Shown in pieces: positions 23,560-35,300 of a stretch of DNA of 64,000 bases (its first letter is position 1; each line of letters opens with the position of its first letter). Both the position numbers and the translations under genes were made by a program. The DNA is taken from positions 6,123,001 to 6,187,000 of the forward strand of contig OX352764.1 in the NCBI GenBank assembly GCA_947095585.1, in the 5' to 3' direction. The DNA comes from Nephrocerus scutellatus. Taxonomy: Eukaryota; Arthropoda; Insecta; Diptera; Pipunculidae. Below the pieces are notes generated by a model. That model was not told where the DNA came from. It searched no databases and saw only the letters and a program-made list of their open reading frames with translations.

Positions 23560-25557
23560 CAGCTTTTTAGTGGGGCAGGCTATTGACTAGCACTTACCAT
23601 CAATATACTACATGTGGAAAACCGAACCAAATTTAGACGAGTCAGAAATGATTGCAATGCCTACCTTAAATGCGCAAAATTCGAATATGACCAAAAACTG
23701 AGGCAAAAAATACTTCAATGTCCCAAAGGAAGTAAAAATTTTTGGTCATTCGTGAAACGAATTAAAAATACTGCCTCGTCTTCAATTCCAACGCTTATTC
23801 ACAATGACGTTCCAACTGTCAGCTCTATAGACAAGGCCAATCTGCTTGCTTCACATTTCGCAGCTAGCTCTACGCTGCCAGATAGCGCGTTGTCGCCGCC
23901 TGTACTTGAAAGAGTTGAATCCTCTATGGGACAGATTTACTTTCGTACTCGTCAAGTGGCTAGAGTATTAAATGATCTCAACATTCATAAATCTGCTGGG
24001 CCTGATGGCATTCCCGCTTTAGTTTTGAAGAGGTGTTCTTCAACGTTGGCATTACCACTGCGCAGACTTTTCCATTTTTCTTATTCTTCTGGAGTCGTCC
24101 CAAGGAATTGGAAAACAGCCTTTATCCAGCCTAAAAAAGGCGAAACGTCATCTCTTTCCTCATACCGACCCATTGCGCTAACATCCATACTCTCCAAGGT
24201 TATGGAAACCCTGATCAATCGTAAGCTTATGCAATACCTTGAATCACGTGAAATCCTTAGTGACCAGCAGTACGGTTTTCGTAGGCAGCGCTCTACAGGT
24301 GACCTGATGGCTTATCTCACTGAAAAGTGGAACCAGTCTATTCACAAATTTGGTGAAAGTAAAGTCGTTGCACTCGATATTTCCAAGGCATTTGACAGAG
24401 TCTGGCATCAAGCTCTTTTGTCGAAAATGACTGCTTATGGAATTAACAACACCCTGCTCGATTGGACTATGAATCTATTCAATCCAGGTCGTATTGGACG
24501 GATTCAAATCCAATGTCCACCGCATAAACGCCGGTGTTCCTCAAGGCTCTGTTTTATCTCCGACACTCTTTCTGATTTTCATTAATGATCTCCTATCCAC
24601 CTCCTCTAATCCAATCCATTCCTTTGCTGACGACAGTACTCTTACCTTTTCATATGACTTCTCGCTTTCTGCGCGCCCCTCTTCGGCACAAGTGGAACTT
24701 GAACAACAACATATGTTAAGCACGTTAAATTCTGACCTTGACAGCATAACAAGGTGGGGCCTACATAATAGAGTTGAAATTAACTCTTCTAAAACCCAAT
24801 GCTGTCTTCTATCGTCTAAGCGTAATTTAAACCCCCAAACTTTAACCATGAATGGATCCTGCATCAAAGAAACTGAAAAACTCTCAATTCTCGGTATGTG
24901 TGTCAACAACAAGCTTCGTTGGAATGACCACATATTTGCCATCGCCAAAAATGCTGCGAGATGTTTAGGTTTTCTAAAACGGTGCAAGATGTACTTCACT
25001 CCTTCAGATCTGGCTACTATTTACAAGGCGTATATTCGCCCTAAACTTGAATACAACTGCATTGTCTGGGCAGGTGCTCCCAAGACCACATTGCATCTAC
25101 TAGACAGAGTTCAGAACCGCGCGTTAAAACTTATTGGTGATGTACATATCGCGAAAACAATCGAATCGCTTGAACATCGTAGGAATGTTTCCTGCCTGTC
25201 ACTGTTTTATCGCTTTTTCCACAAGCGGTGTTCAAAAGAAATATCCAGATGCATCCCGCCCATTCTCCAACCCATTCGTAATACCCGTGCCTCAACTCGA
25301 GCTCATGGGTCCACCATTAAGCCTATCTTCGGACGTACTAACCAATTCAGAGATTCCTTCTTTAGCCGCACGATAGTTATGTGGAATGAATTGCCTGATT
25401 CTGTGTTTCCGCATTTATATGATCTGCAGTCGTTTAAGACACGTGTGCATAGACATCTCATCCTTTCCTCTCCCTAATTTCCTAACGCCCACGCTGTGCT
25501 AAGCATTATAAGGGTGCAAACCCCTTTAGCATGTGTACATTATAAAAAAAAAAAAAA
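23560..25557 (+). mobile_element. Jockey/CR1-like LINE, copy B, 5'-truncated with poly(A)
   Basis: It begins in the linker between endonuclease and reverse transcriptase and runs to a conserved 3' UTR (CCTAACGCCCACGCTGTGCT, then AAACCCCTTTAGCA) and an A run at 25543-25556. The endonuclease is absent, typical of incomplete target-primed insertion. Other 3' ends of the family occur at 59.4 kb and, in opposite orientation, at 61.69-61.93 kb. Confidence 0.9.
23614..25477 (+). pseudogene. LINE reverse transcriptase with one frameshift
   Basis: Two overlapping frames, 23614-24585 and 24494-25477, together carry a nearly complete reverse transcriptase. The first has SAGPDGIPALVLKRCSS, RPIALTSILSKVMETLINRK, QQYGFRRQRSTGDLM and VVALDISKAFDRVWH. 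The second has INAGVPQGSVLSPTLFLIFI, HSFADDSTLTFS with the catalytic FADD, YIRPKLEYNCIVWAGAP and WNELPDSVFPHLYDLQSFKT. The frame changes around 24470-24530, between the KAFDRVWH and GVPQGSVLSP motifs. It copies LINE RNA at the target site in active relatives. This copy is dead unless it frameshifts; that is inference. Confidence 0.9.
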
Positions 25558-25559
25558 TG

Positions 25560-26120
25560 TCTTGACCTTTAAAATCAAAGAGAAGAGAAACAAAACCAAA
25601 ACAAACAAAAAACCAAACTAACAAACAATTTAATTGATCTAAGTTTTAGTTTATTAATAATGACTAAATTTATAACCTACTGATTGCTAGTACATACTAA
25701 TATCCTTGTAAATTGAATACGTGTGGTTCTGTATGTGAGTGTGTGTACACACGACAGTTAACATGAATATTTAGGTATCTAAGTATAGTGACTTTCGTTC
25801 ATTTTGAACATTCAAAAGCACAGAAAATTATTATATAAACATTTTACATATATATTACGACCATAACAACACATAAATGCAAAAACTTAAATAATGTACT
25901 AATTTTGAACTTCTTATAAGCAATAGTTTGTTAATTATTAAGTCTAAATTAACAATTAATATGTTTTCTTAAGATATCTTCTTATATTTCCTTCTTAGTG
26001 GGTAAAAAACATTACAAAAATATCAATTATTTTGAGTTTTTTTTTTTTTTTAATAATTTCTTTGTCGGCGATTTTCAGGTTTTTTTTTTAAACTCGTATT
26101 CGATTTTTGGTTTCTTTATC
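25560..26120. other. AT-rich spacer downstream of tim
   Basis: Between the LINE poly(A) and the tim poly(A) signal. It holds T runs (26038-26053) and a TGTGAGTGTGTGTACAC stretch, with no coding signal seen. Confidence 0.5.
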
Positions 26121-26127
26121 ATTTGTT

Positions 26128-26133
26128 TTTATT
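26128..26133 (-). terminator. candidate tim poly(A) signal
   Basis: An AATAAA hexamer on the minus strand, about 115 nt downstream of the tim stop codon. It is the first canonical hexamer noticed there. In AT-rich DNA such hexamers are common, so transcript data would be needed to confirm it. Confidence 0.45.
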
Positions 26134-26247
26134 ATGTGTTCTTAATTCCACCAAGAACAGCTAAGGGTTAGTTATGTATTGTAAATTTGTGTAGGAAAAA
26201 TTCTCTTCCTTGTACAAATGTGAATTTGTGTCCAAAAAGATCAGGAC

Positions 26248-26344
26248 TTAGTCCAAATCTTTTGCAAGGGAGAAATCAATTTCGTCTTCCTCATCGCTGA
26301 CGTACATTCGCGTCATATCGGAGGCAATCGATTCGGTGTCAAAA
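26248..26344 (-). CDS. tim: tim last coding exon (C-terminal tail)
   Basis: Residues 1344-1375 and stop. After the acceptor TTTCAG the frame reads [20 protein letters not shown], matching Drosophila [17 protein letters not shown], then diverges to [11 protein letters not shown] before TAA at 26248-26250. The exon lies 8.6 kb from exon 15 and completes the phase exactly. This is part of the region called the cytoplasmic localisation domain in Drosophila. Confidence 0.93.
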
Positions 26345-29300
26345 CTGAAAGTAAAAATAGGAAGAATGTTAAAAAATGTATAATATATACATAGATATAC
26401 ATATAGTAAAGGTAAATGCTTCATTGGATGATGATCTTAAAGCTGATCCTGTAGCTGATCTGATCTTGATTATGACATGATTGTACACCTCATGCACGTT
26501 GGATGGGGAAACTTAATTCATTTGCAATACCAAGTCTATCCACCCAATTAATGGTTGATGTTTCTGATTTACAGAGCAAACAGCTTATTAGTTCAAGTTA
26601 GGAAAAGCTTTTTGTAATATTTGTAACTGAGAAAAATCAGAAACTTTTCAAACGATGGAATCACAATACCAATTTGGGTGCAATTTCGTTTAAGATCATC
26701 TGAGAAATGTCCACAATCTCCTTTAGATAGTCACAAGTTTAGGTCTTCTAAAAAACGAACTAATGACAAGTTCCCTCCTGTTTATGGCATAGCAAATGCA
26801 TACCCACTTTTTTTTCTTATTACCTTTTCGCATTTGCATTACTTGAATTAATATAATACATACGCTACACTTGTAACGAAGCTCCCCATCGTTACACACC
26901 ATATGTATAATTATTTCGATTTGCCCGTCCTCAGAATTCACCAAGCCGGGAGCAACACTATATTACGATTTAAGTTCCAAATATAGGGAAAAGGCACAAA
27001 AATCTCATACGGTTTCGGTACGCAAACATTAGCACACAATTTTTTCGACTTCCTTATTAAGAAGACCGAAATTCCATTTTAACGTGAATAAGACCGTATT
27101 CCAGCCAGACCCAATACATTTATGAGTTCTGCTGTAAATAAGTATCAATTCATTCTAAGACTAGGCGACCGTCTAAAAACTGCGCCAAGATAATATTTTG
27201 TTTGTGCCTTTTTAGGCATAACCATTAATTTTAAAGACAGGACGACTGCCTTGTGTTTACACCTTCCCTTTTTCCTCCTCAAAAGGGACCATCACTATCG
27301 TGTCTTGACCAAGGCCCTCCAGTATTCTCTACTCATTGTCGTGTTTTGACCAGGGACTTTCAGTATTTTCTCCTCCCTCTCGTGTCCTGACCAAGAACCT
27401 TCAGTACTTCGTTCTCATTGTAGTGTCTTGACCAGGGACTTTCAGTACTTCCTCCTCATTGTCGTGTCTCGATCAGAGGCATTCAGTACTTCCCCCTCCC
27501 TGTCGTGTCTTGACGAGTAGATTTCAACACTTCCTCCTCACTGTCGTGCCTTGACCAGGGAACTTCAGTTCTTCCTCCTCACTATCGTGTCTTGACAAGG
27601 ATCCTTCTTCTCACTTTCGTGTCTTGACCAGTGGCCTCCTGTATTCCTCCTCACTGTCATGTCTTGACCGGGAGCCTTCAGTATTTCCTCCTCAATATCG
27701 TGTCTTTACTAGTAGCCTTCAGTACTTCCTCCTCACTGTCTTGAAAGATAGGCTTCAGTATTCTCTCCTCACTGTCGTCCCTTGAACAGTGACCTTTATA
27801 GCTTCTTTGCCACTGTTGAGTCTTCACCAAGGGCCTTCAGTTTTCCCACTTCACTGTCGTGTCTTGACAATGATCGTTCCTCTCACTATTCATGTATTGA
27901 CCTGGGGCCTCCAGTACTTCCTCCTCACTATTGTGTCTTGACCAAGGCCTTCAGTACTTTCTCCTGATTGTCATGTCTTGACTAGAAGCCTTTGGTATTT
28001 CCTCCTCACTATCGTGTCTTGACCAGGGGACTTCTGTAATTGCTCCTCAATGTAGTGTCTTGAAGAGGGGCTTTCATTATTTCCGCCTTTTTGTCGTATC
28101 TTGACTAAAAACGTTCAATATACCGCCACTCGTATGACAAGTTTTTTTGACACCGCATAACTCACCGAACATTCCAGTGATATTCCAGTGACATAGTTAG
28201 TGATAGAGTTAGCAAGATGTCAATTAAGTGAGACATTCGGTACAGAAATTTGACAGTTGCTGCAAAAGACACCAGCCAATGACAAAACAAGCAAGTGGTT
28301 AGTTAAGCTCATTATGGGTAACTTAAAGATGAAGAGAAATTAAGTTTTGACATAAGAATAAGTCCACTGTTGCCCATTATAGTTGAAGCTTTTAGGTATA
28401 TGCATTGTTAAGTATTTTATGATCAAGAACTAAATACCGAGTACCCAAAAAACTGAAAATAAAGAAAACATTTAAAATTTGATTTGGAACACGAGACAAA
28501 ACCCTAGAAGTCCCCGAGTGCTACCTCAGTTGAGAAAGCACCATACACATTTATTGCCTTCTTAGCTTTTCCTTAACTAACACTATATAGCTAGCAATAT
28601 CTATTTCGCATGTTCGCAAATTAAAGAAATAACATTACCAAATTGTCACAAGGCAAATTCTATCCAAAACGAGATTTGTATCAATTCTGTCCATCCGTCC
28701 GTACGGGAGTTTCAAACTCATTTCTATAAGTAATCTTAGTTAGCCATTTTTTGTACTACAATTACGATATTAAATTTTTATTGCATTTCTGTTGTTGTTG
28801 TTTTTGTTGTTTTTGTATATATAGTAAATAATTATTGTTGTGATAAATTCGCAAATTACTTTGTCACCGCATGGGCATGGACATGGACATGAACATGTCA
28901 ACCGCAGACTTGGTAGCTGCCAATCTCCAGAGATAAGGCAATCTCTGCACTGCCACATTTGTTTCGTTTAATTAAAATTGCAAGATATTTTGGTCTATTG
29001 TAGCTCAGCCCAGCATCATGGATTCTTAATTGACCCAGAGTAGATTTGCTGCGAATTGTTGAGTCAACAATATTGGGTTAAAAGCTGTGGAGTTTGACTT
29101 TAATTGTTGTTGACTTGAAAATTATTGTTGGTAGCGGTATTTGGTCGTTCAGTAAAAGAAACTTACAAGGTCAGTAGTGAAAATGGTAAAAAGCGATCAC
29201 TCAGAAGCATTCAGATGGTAGTTTTTCCCATCTGTTGTTCTAGTATAAAAGACCTTTCAGCTGCGATGCCCGCTTAGGGAATGAGCAACTTAAGACTTGA

Positions 29301-32300
29301 GATAGGAAATTACTTTTGTTTTTCTAACCAGTGGAGTAATAAAAGCTGGGAATGCATTTTTTTATTGTTGTTATACATATTTCTGTATTTTTTTTTTAAA
29401 TATTTAAAATATTATAAAACGCTAGATGGACGACCCGCTACATCAAGCACAGGTTGTAAATGTGTTCAGCGATTACAACCAACTATTATCTATAAGTGTC
29501 TGCTCTATTATAATAAAAAATACACTTGGAAGTAAACCGAACTGGATGACAATGTAAGTAATCGATAACCGATTTGACGGAGGCCAGGACCGAACCCCAT
29601 TTGTGGAGCTAAATATGAGGATGATTAGAAGTAACTAGCTTCGCTATAGTTGATGATGGCATAATCCTAAATATCTTACTCTGGGTAAATTCAAATTTTA
29701 AAGATGTACCACAGGACTATATACTTTGACCAATTCTATTTTCGGGTGCATTTAATGTAAGAAACAGGGTTTCTGATCACCATTTTCATATCTTAGAGCG
29801 ATGGGAAGACCATTTTCATTAGTTGCTAAATGGACAGTTATTTAAGAAATTGCAGGATCCACCAAAATTTGAACCGCACTATACTACCACCACAAAGCAT
29901 AGACAAAGTAGGTAAAACGATAAATCGGTTTAAAAAAGCGCCTCGGGATCAGATGACATCTAAGCGGAGCTGATTACATGAAAGCCCGTATTACACCTAG
30001 CAGTTCATGAAATAATAGAAGTATGAAGTACAAGAGCTTTCTCTCATAAATGATACCATAAGACAAGAAAAGAGGCATCCGGTGTCCCGTGAAAAAAAAG
30101 TAGATATTACAAGATGCTACAATTATCGTCGTATAACGTTTTTGAGAACCGCATATAAAATTCTCTCCTCTATCCTATTAGACAGGATACCCCATATGCT
30201 TAGGTCATTATTGGCCGGTCTATACCAGTGTGGCTTTATCCCAGGCATATCAACAACTGATCAAATTTTCACCCTTAGACAGGTGACGGAAAAAATTCTA
30301 GAGTTCCAAAACTTACCGCACCATCTGTTTATAGACTTAAAAGCCGCTTATGAAAGCATAACCAGAGTAGAACTTTTTGAAGCCATGAGTGAGTTAAGCA
30401 TAACAAAGAAATTAATACGGCTATGTATATTTTTATAAGCCATTTAGGTTCAACCTTTATAAAAGGCTCCGAAAAAGAGATGGACTGACCTACGTCCTAT
30501 TTCAAACCGGCGTTGAAGAAAGTGATCCGAGACTCTGATGCAACGGCGAGAGGAACAATACTTTATAAACCCATCCAGATAATCGCTTAGGCAAACGATA
30601 TCAATATCATGGTTAAAAATCCAAAATGCAAAACGAAGCTTTCGTCCTGATCGAGGAATAGGCATGAAATCTGGAGCTCTACATAAATGAGAGCAGAACA
30701 TAAAGTAAATGATGGCCACGTCTGTGAGCAGATCCAGTATTGTTCCTTCAATTAAGATGGAGTAGCGCCAATTTGAGTAGGCCTTTATCAGTTCCGGGTC
30801 ATTTGTAACAGTCGATAAGAACAAGAAACCAGAAATACAGGCTTAAAGGTAACAAAGCCTATTTTTAGTCTTTCAAGACTCTTCCAGGAATTAAACCTAA
30901 AACTCCCAGCTGCTGGTCTATAACATAATGGTCATACCAATACGAAGACTACAAGAATTAGTACACTTTGTGTGATGACACAAAAACACCTATACAGTCT
31001 TTTAAAACTGAATATTAATTAAAAATCACTTCAAAAAACTAACGCAAAAAGTAAGGGTGTCTACAGAGATCCGTTCGGTATACCAATGAAAGAAGCAAAT
31101 TTGTTTTAAATTACAATCTGCGGCTAACAGAGTGTACAAAAAACACGAAACTCTTATGATGGTTTTGATTAATTGTAGTGAGTAGTGATTGTAGTGACGA
31201 AGCTAAGCATAGACAGTCCAATCCAATGTTACACCAACCAAACTGTTTGGTTAAACGTTAGAGACTAAACGGTTAGACAATCAAAATTGAAATCAAAATC
31301 ACTAGAGTGCATGAGTGATGGTTGGAAGCAGCATTCAAAATGGCTCAAATGATAATTTCATTGAAAGCTTAAGGAAGGAAGAGACGAAGCGGCACATCAA
31401 TAAATTGCGGTTAAACTTTTGCAACGGCCATAACAAAGCTAATGAATTCGCTGGGGTTTTCTCATTCCAAGTAATTGGCGCACGCTCATTATACATTACA
31501 TGATACGCGGTATACGGGTTGTTAATTGAAATTAATGTTTATTTGTTGGATGATGATGATGTTGGTCGGATTTTGTGGTGGTTTTTCATGCATTGCACAT
31601 ACATAGATACGTACTTATGGTTGAATAGGCGAAAGAGTTAAAGGATTTGTCAAGATTTTGATTTGTGAGGCATGAAATAGTTGGCATGATAAAGAGCACG
31701 GAAAAATGATTGACGGTTTCGGCTGGACAGATTTTTCAGATTCAAATAACGTAAATTGTTAATTGTTAAGTTGTAACGAAGTTATCTTGACACAAACAAA
31801 TTAACTTCGCTACAAAACTTAGAATTAGAATTAAAAATAAACCAACACTAGATAGAGACAATTAGTAGCTTTGTCTACGCACAGCGTATTAGCCCAATCG
31901 GCTAAAGCATGTGCCGATACGGAACAGCACATTCGAAAGACTGTAGTGTATGTAGGTTCAATTCCTAGCCAAGCGTAAGGAAAATGTTTTTTTTTTCTTT
32001 ATTTTCCCTTCAAGTATCAGGTCACAAGTAGTACTAGTATTAAAAATGATAAAGTGAAGAAGAACAATAATAGTTGCACAATATATTCTTTTTTTTAACT
32101 GCTACCGATATGCTTCACAATCGGTTATTTCAAAAATTTAATTTTATTTTAATTCAAATCATGATTCAACTGATTTACGGCATTTAGTGGTCGAGTGGGT
32201 AGAGAGTACATCACCGTATTCACTCGTCTACTTCCAACATATTCTTGCGGATCATCCCTTTCCACCGATACTCATAAATATGATAGATAGATGTGTCTTA

Positions 32301-35300
32301 CTATCACTATTCATATCAGCGACCCCGAAAACTATGGATTCGATAACAATGTCGGTTATGTCATATGGCACCCTTCCCACCATACCCCTATTGATGTTAA
32401 ATGTATCTTACTGTCACTATTCCCACATTGTTGACTCATATATTATTACTTCCTACATTAACTCAACTGTACATGTGAATGCAGTAGTATACGGTCACTG
32501 TATAACAAATGTACAGAATAGTATTATATGTAGTTGAAATCTATATGATCAATGCGATGGCAATAGTTCTTTCCTTTTTTTGAACTCTTCAGAAATCGAA
32601 CTCTGCGCCATCCGAGTGGAAGCCAACTGTGCTGTGTTACAGCACCCGCTACCGACTACCTTCTTCATTTCTGTAAGTGGTCTGTCCCTCTTAGGGACTA
32701 GTTTCTGTATACGGATGGTTCCTATGTGTTCCGTGGTCTATTTATCCAAGTGTTTCTTCATCCGTTTTCATTCTGACATCAACTTGTACCTTTCTTCGTT
32801 AATTCTTTAAGCTTTACAGCGTATACCTTTTTCATTCTGTTATGAAACTTTTATCGCAGTCTTTTGTTTCTATTTTTGTCTGCTTTAGGGTAACCCAAAA
32901 TCTGTTTCCCAAAAAACGCGCTGTCAAAAGTGGCCTTCCAGTCTATTAACTCTTTACGGCTTTCCATGATGGTGTCATACACTTATTTATTTTAAATATC
33001 AATCACTGATGGATTATGAAAGTATTTGAACCATTGACGTGTCTTCTTATAAAATTGATTAACTGATTTATTTGCGGGGGGAAGGAAAGAGGGTGGATGT
33101 TATAGCATTGTGAACCATGCGGAACTTGAGCGCGGTTCTCCTTTTATGGATCGTTGCTCCGCATTCGTTGAGAAGATGCGCCGTCTCTTTGCTGCCATCC
33201 TCTTCCTGCGCTAATTCATCCTCAACTGTCCTCTCAGTCTGCAATGCCCTGTTAGGAGCCCAGCAGTGAAACGAACATTACTTCAGTCATTCCCAATAAT
33301 ATTTTCTTTGGGCTGTGGGGCAAGTCTCGTGGTCTCTTGTTATTAAGACACAGGACAACATCTGGACTTTTTCCAATTCTCTCCTTACGGAGCTTAATTT
33401 GAACCTTTCTATCCAGGCTACTGCTTCGTAGGTGATTATTGGTATAATGAATACGGTGTACATCCAATGCATTAATCAGAAGCTCACTCCTCACTATATC
33501 TCTGGAGCTCATCTGCACTCTATGAGCCATGAGCACTATGTGATTTGAGTGCATACGCCTCGGCTATCTTTTCTCACTTCTTTTCAACATCTGCTTATTA
33601 TGTTTAACCCATACACCAATTCTTTTAACTCGCCTCTTGCCACGATGACTAATCGTAGGCAGCGTCGCCCTGTGCATTGTTCCTCGCTTCGCTGAAGGAG
33701 TTCATCACCACTATGTTCTACAAAACTTGTTGACGATAACAGCATATTCTCGCACATGATTTTTTTAATTAATTATTAATTTTAATTGATATATATACCA
33801 TAAAGCGAGTTCAAAAATGTAATACGCATAGCACAAATGGGCGCGAGAGCTAGTCTTAGACACCAAATATTATTAATACAAGCAAGTTCTTCGAGTACTT
33901 CGTTGAACAATTCTTATTGAACTTCTTGTTGGTTCTGCGAGCCAGAGCATTTTTCTCCTGCTAAGAAACATTATTTTTCCTAAAATAAATCAGACTTTAA
34001 AATTGTAAGTCCTTATCTTCTATATACTAATTGTCTACGTCCCTCACACACAAAGTGGTTCTGGTTGGTTGACAAAAGAACTTAAAAAGAGACACCAACC
34101 ATAATAGAAGCTAAATTTCAAATAAAATTTAATTCAATCGAATTGAAGGTTTTATTATAGCTTTTTCCTTCAAACCCACAAATTTAAACATTAAGTTTTT
34201 ATAATAAGCATATACTTTTCCAGAAGTAAGTTGAAATCATAACAAATCTCTGTACCGACTAAAACCAAATTATTATAACATTTTTTGCTATAAATAAAGA
34301 AACTATATATATATATATTTAATTGAATATTACAAGCTAGTATATCTAGTAAGATCTCTTTCGAAACACTGTCATAAATATCTATCAACAAATGACATAG
34401 CACAGATGTACAGCAGTAGTTTACAATCAAATAAACGATTCCATTTGGTTCGAGAGTCTTTGCTTGAAATATACTGAATAGGCTATCTACGATACACTGT
34501 TTTCCAGCAGCAAACCTCCAATATTTTTTTTATTATTAATTATTGAGCTTTTACTTATCCAGTTCACTTGAACTAATTACCTCAGCCGTTCACTTAAATT
34601 TTATCAACTGACAGCTGCACAACAGAAGACCAACAATTCAACAGAAGACATTCAATAAAATGGAATTAAAATTTGCCAGTGAATTGCGAATGCGATTCTT
34701 ATCTTTATGGTGCTATCGAAACTAAGAGAAGTTGTTGCTCATTTGCACCATGCGAGTGCAGCCATCTCGCAGTGATAACTTCGTACTTAGCTCCAAACAG
34801 AGCGGGTAGACCGATTGATTAATTGGCCGCCGAAGTGATAGCGTTAATTTGCTGTTGCTGTAATGCTGTACAACGCTACTGACTGATGCCTTTGTCCAGT
34901 CAAGTCGCATACGATCGCATCAAATCAAAATTATCGAAGTCCACAGAGCATGAAGCACAATTAAGGATGCAGTGCTAGGTACTACTTACTTGTCAATCTC
35001 ATTCTCAAAGACCGAAGCGACCATTGCACTATATTCGCTGTCCAGGTTGCCGCTGGTGTAGAAGCCACTTGAGCTGGAATCGTTACGATCGTTCCCATCG
35101 AGCGACTTCAACGACGAATCATCATCGCTTAGGATTGATGTTTGTTGTAGGAGTTGTTGTTGTTGTTCCGCTGCGGCTGCCGCTGCTGCTGCAGCTTTTT
35201 TTGACGTCGACGGACCACTGATGAGCCTGTTGATGGACGACGCACAGGTGATCGGTGCAGCCATCAAGTGTGATGTCGGCACTGATGCTGTTGTGGCAGT

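Noticed and set aside
27255..28135. CRISPR-like array of regular repeats
   Set aside because: The genome is animal, units are directly tandem without unique spacers, and it is a minisatellite inside an intron.
31883..31975. Functional tRNA gene suggested by boxes A and B
   Set aside because: The box spacing is about 20 nt too long, the acceptor stem does not pair, and the downstream blocks match a second dispersed copy, so a SINE fits better.
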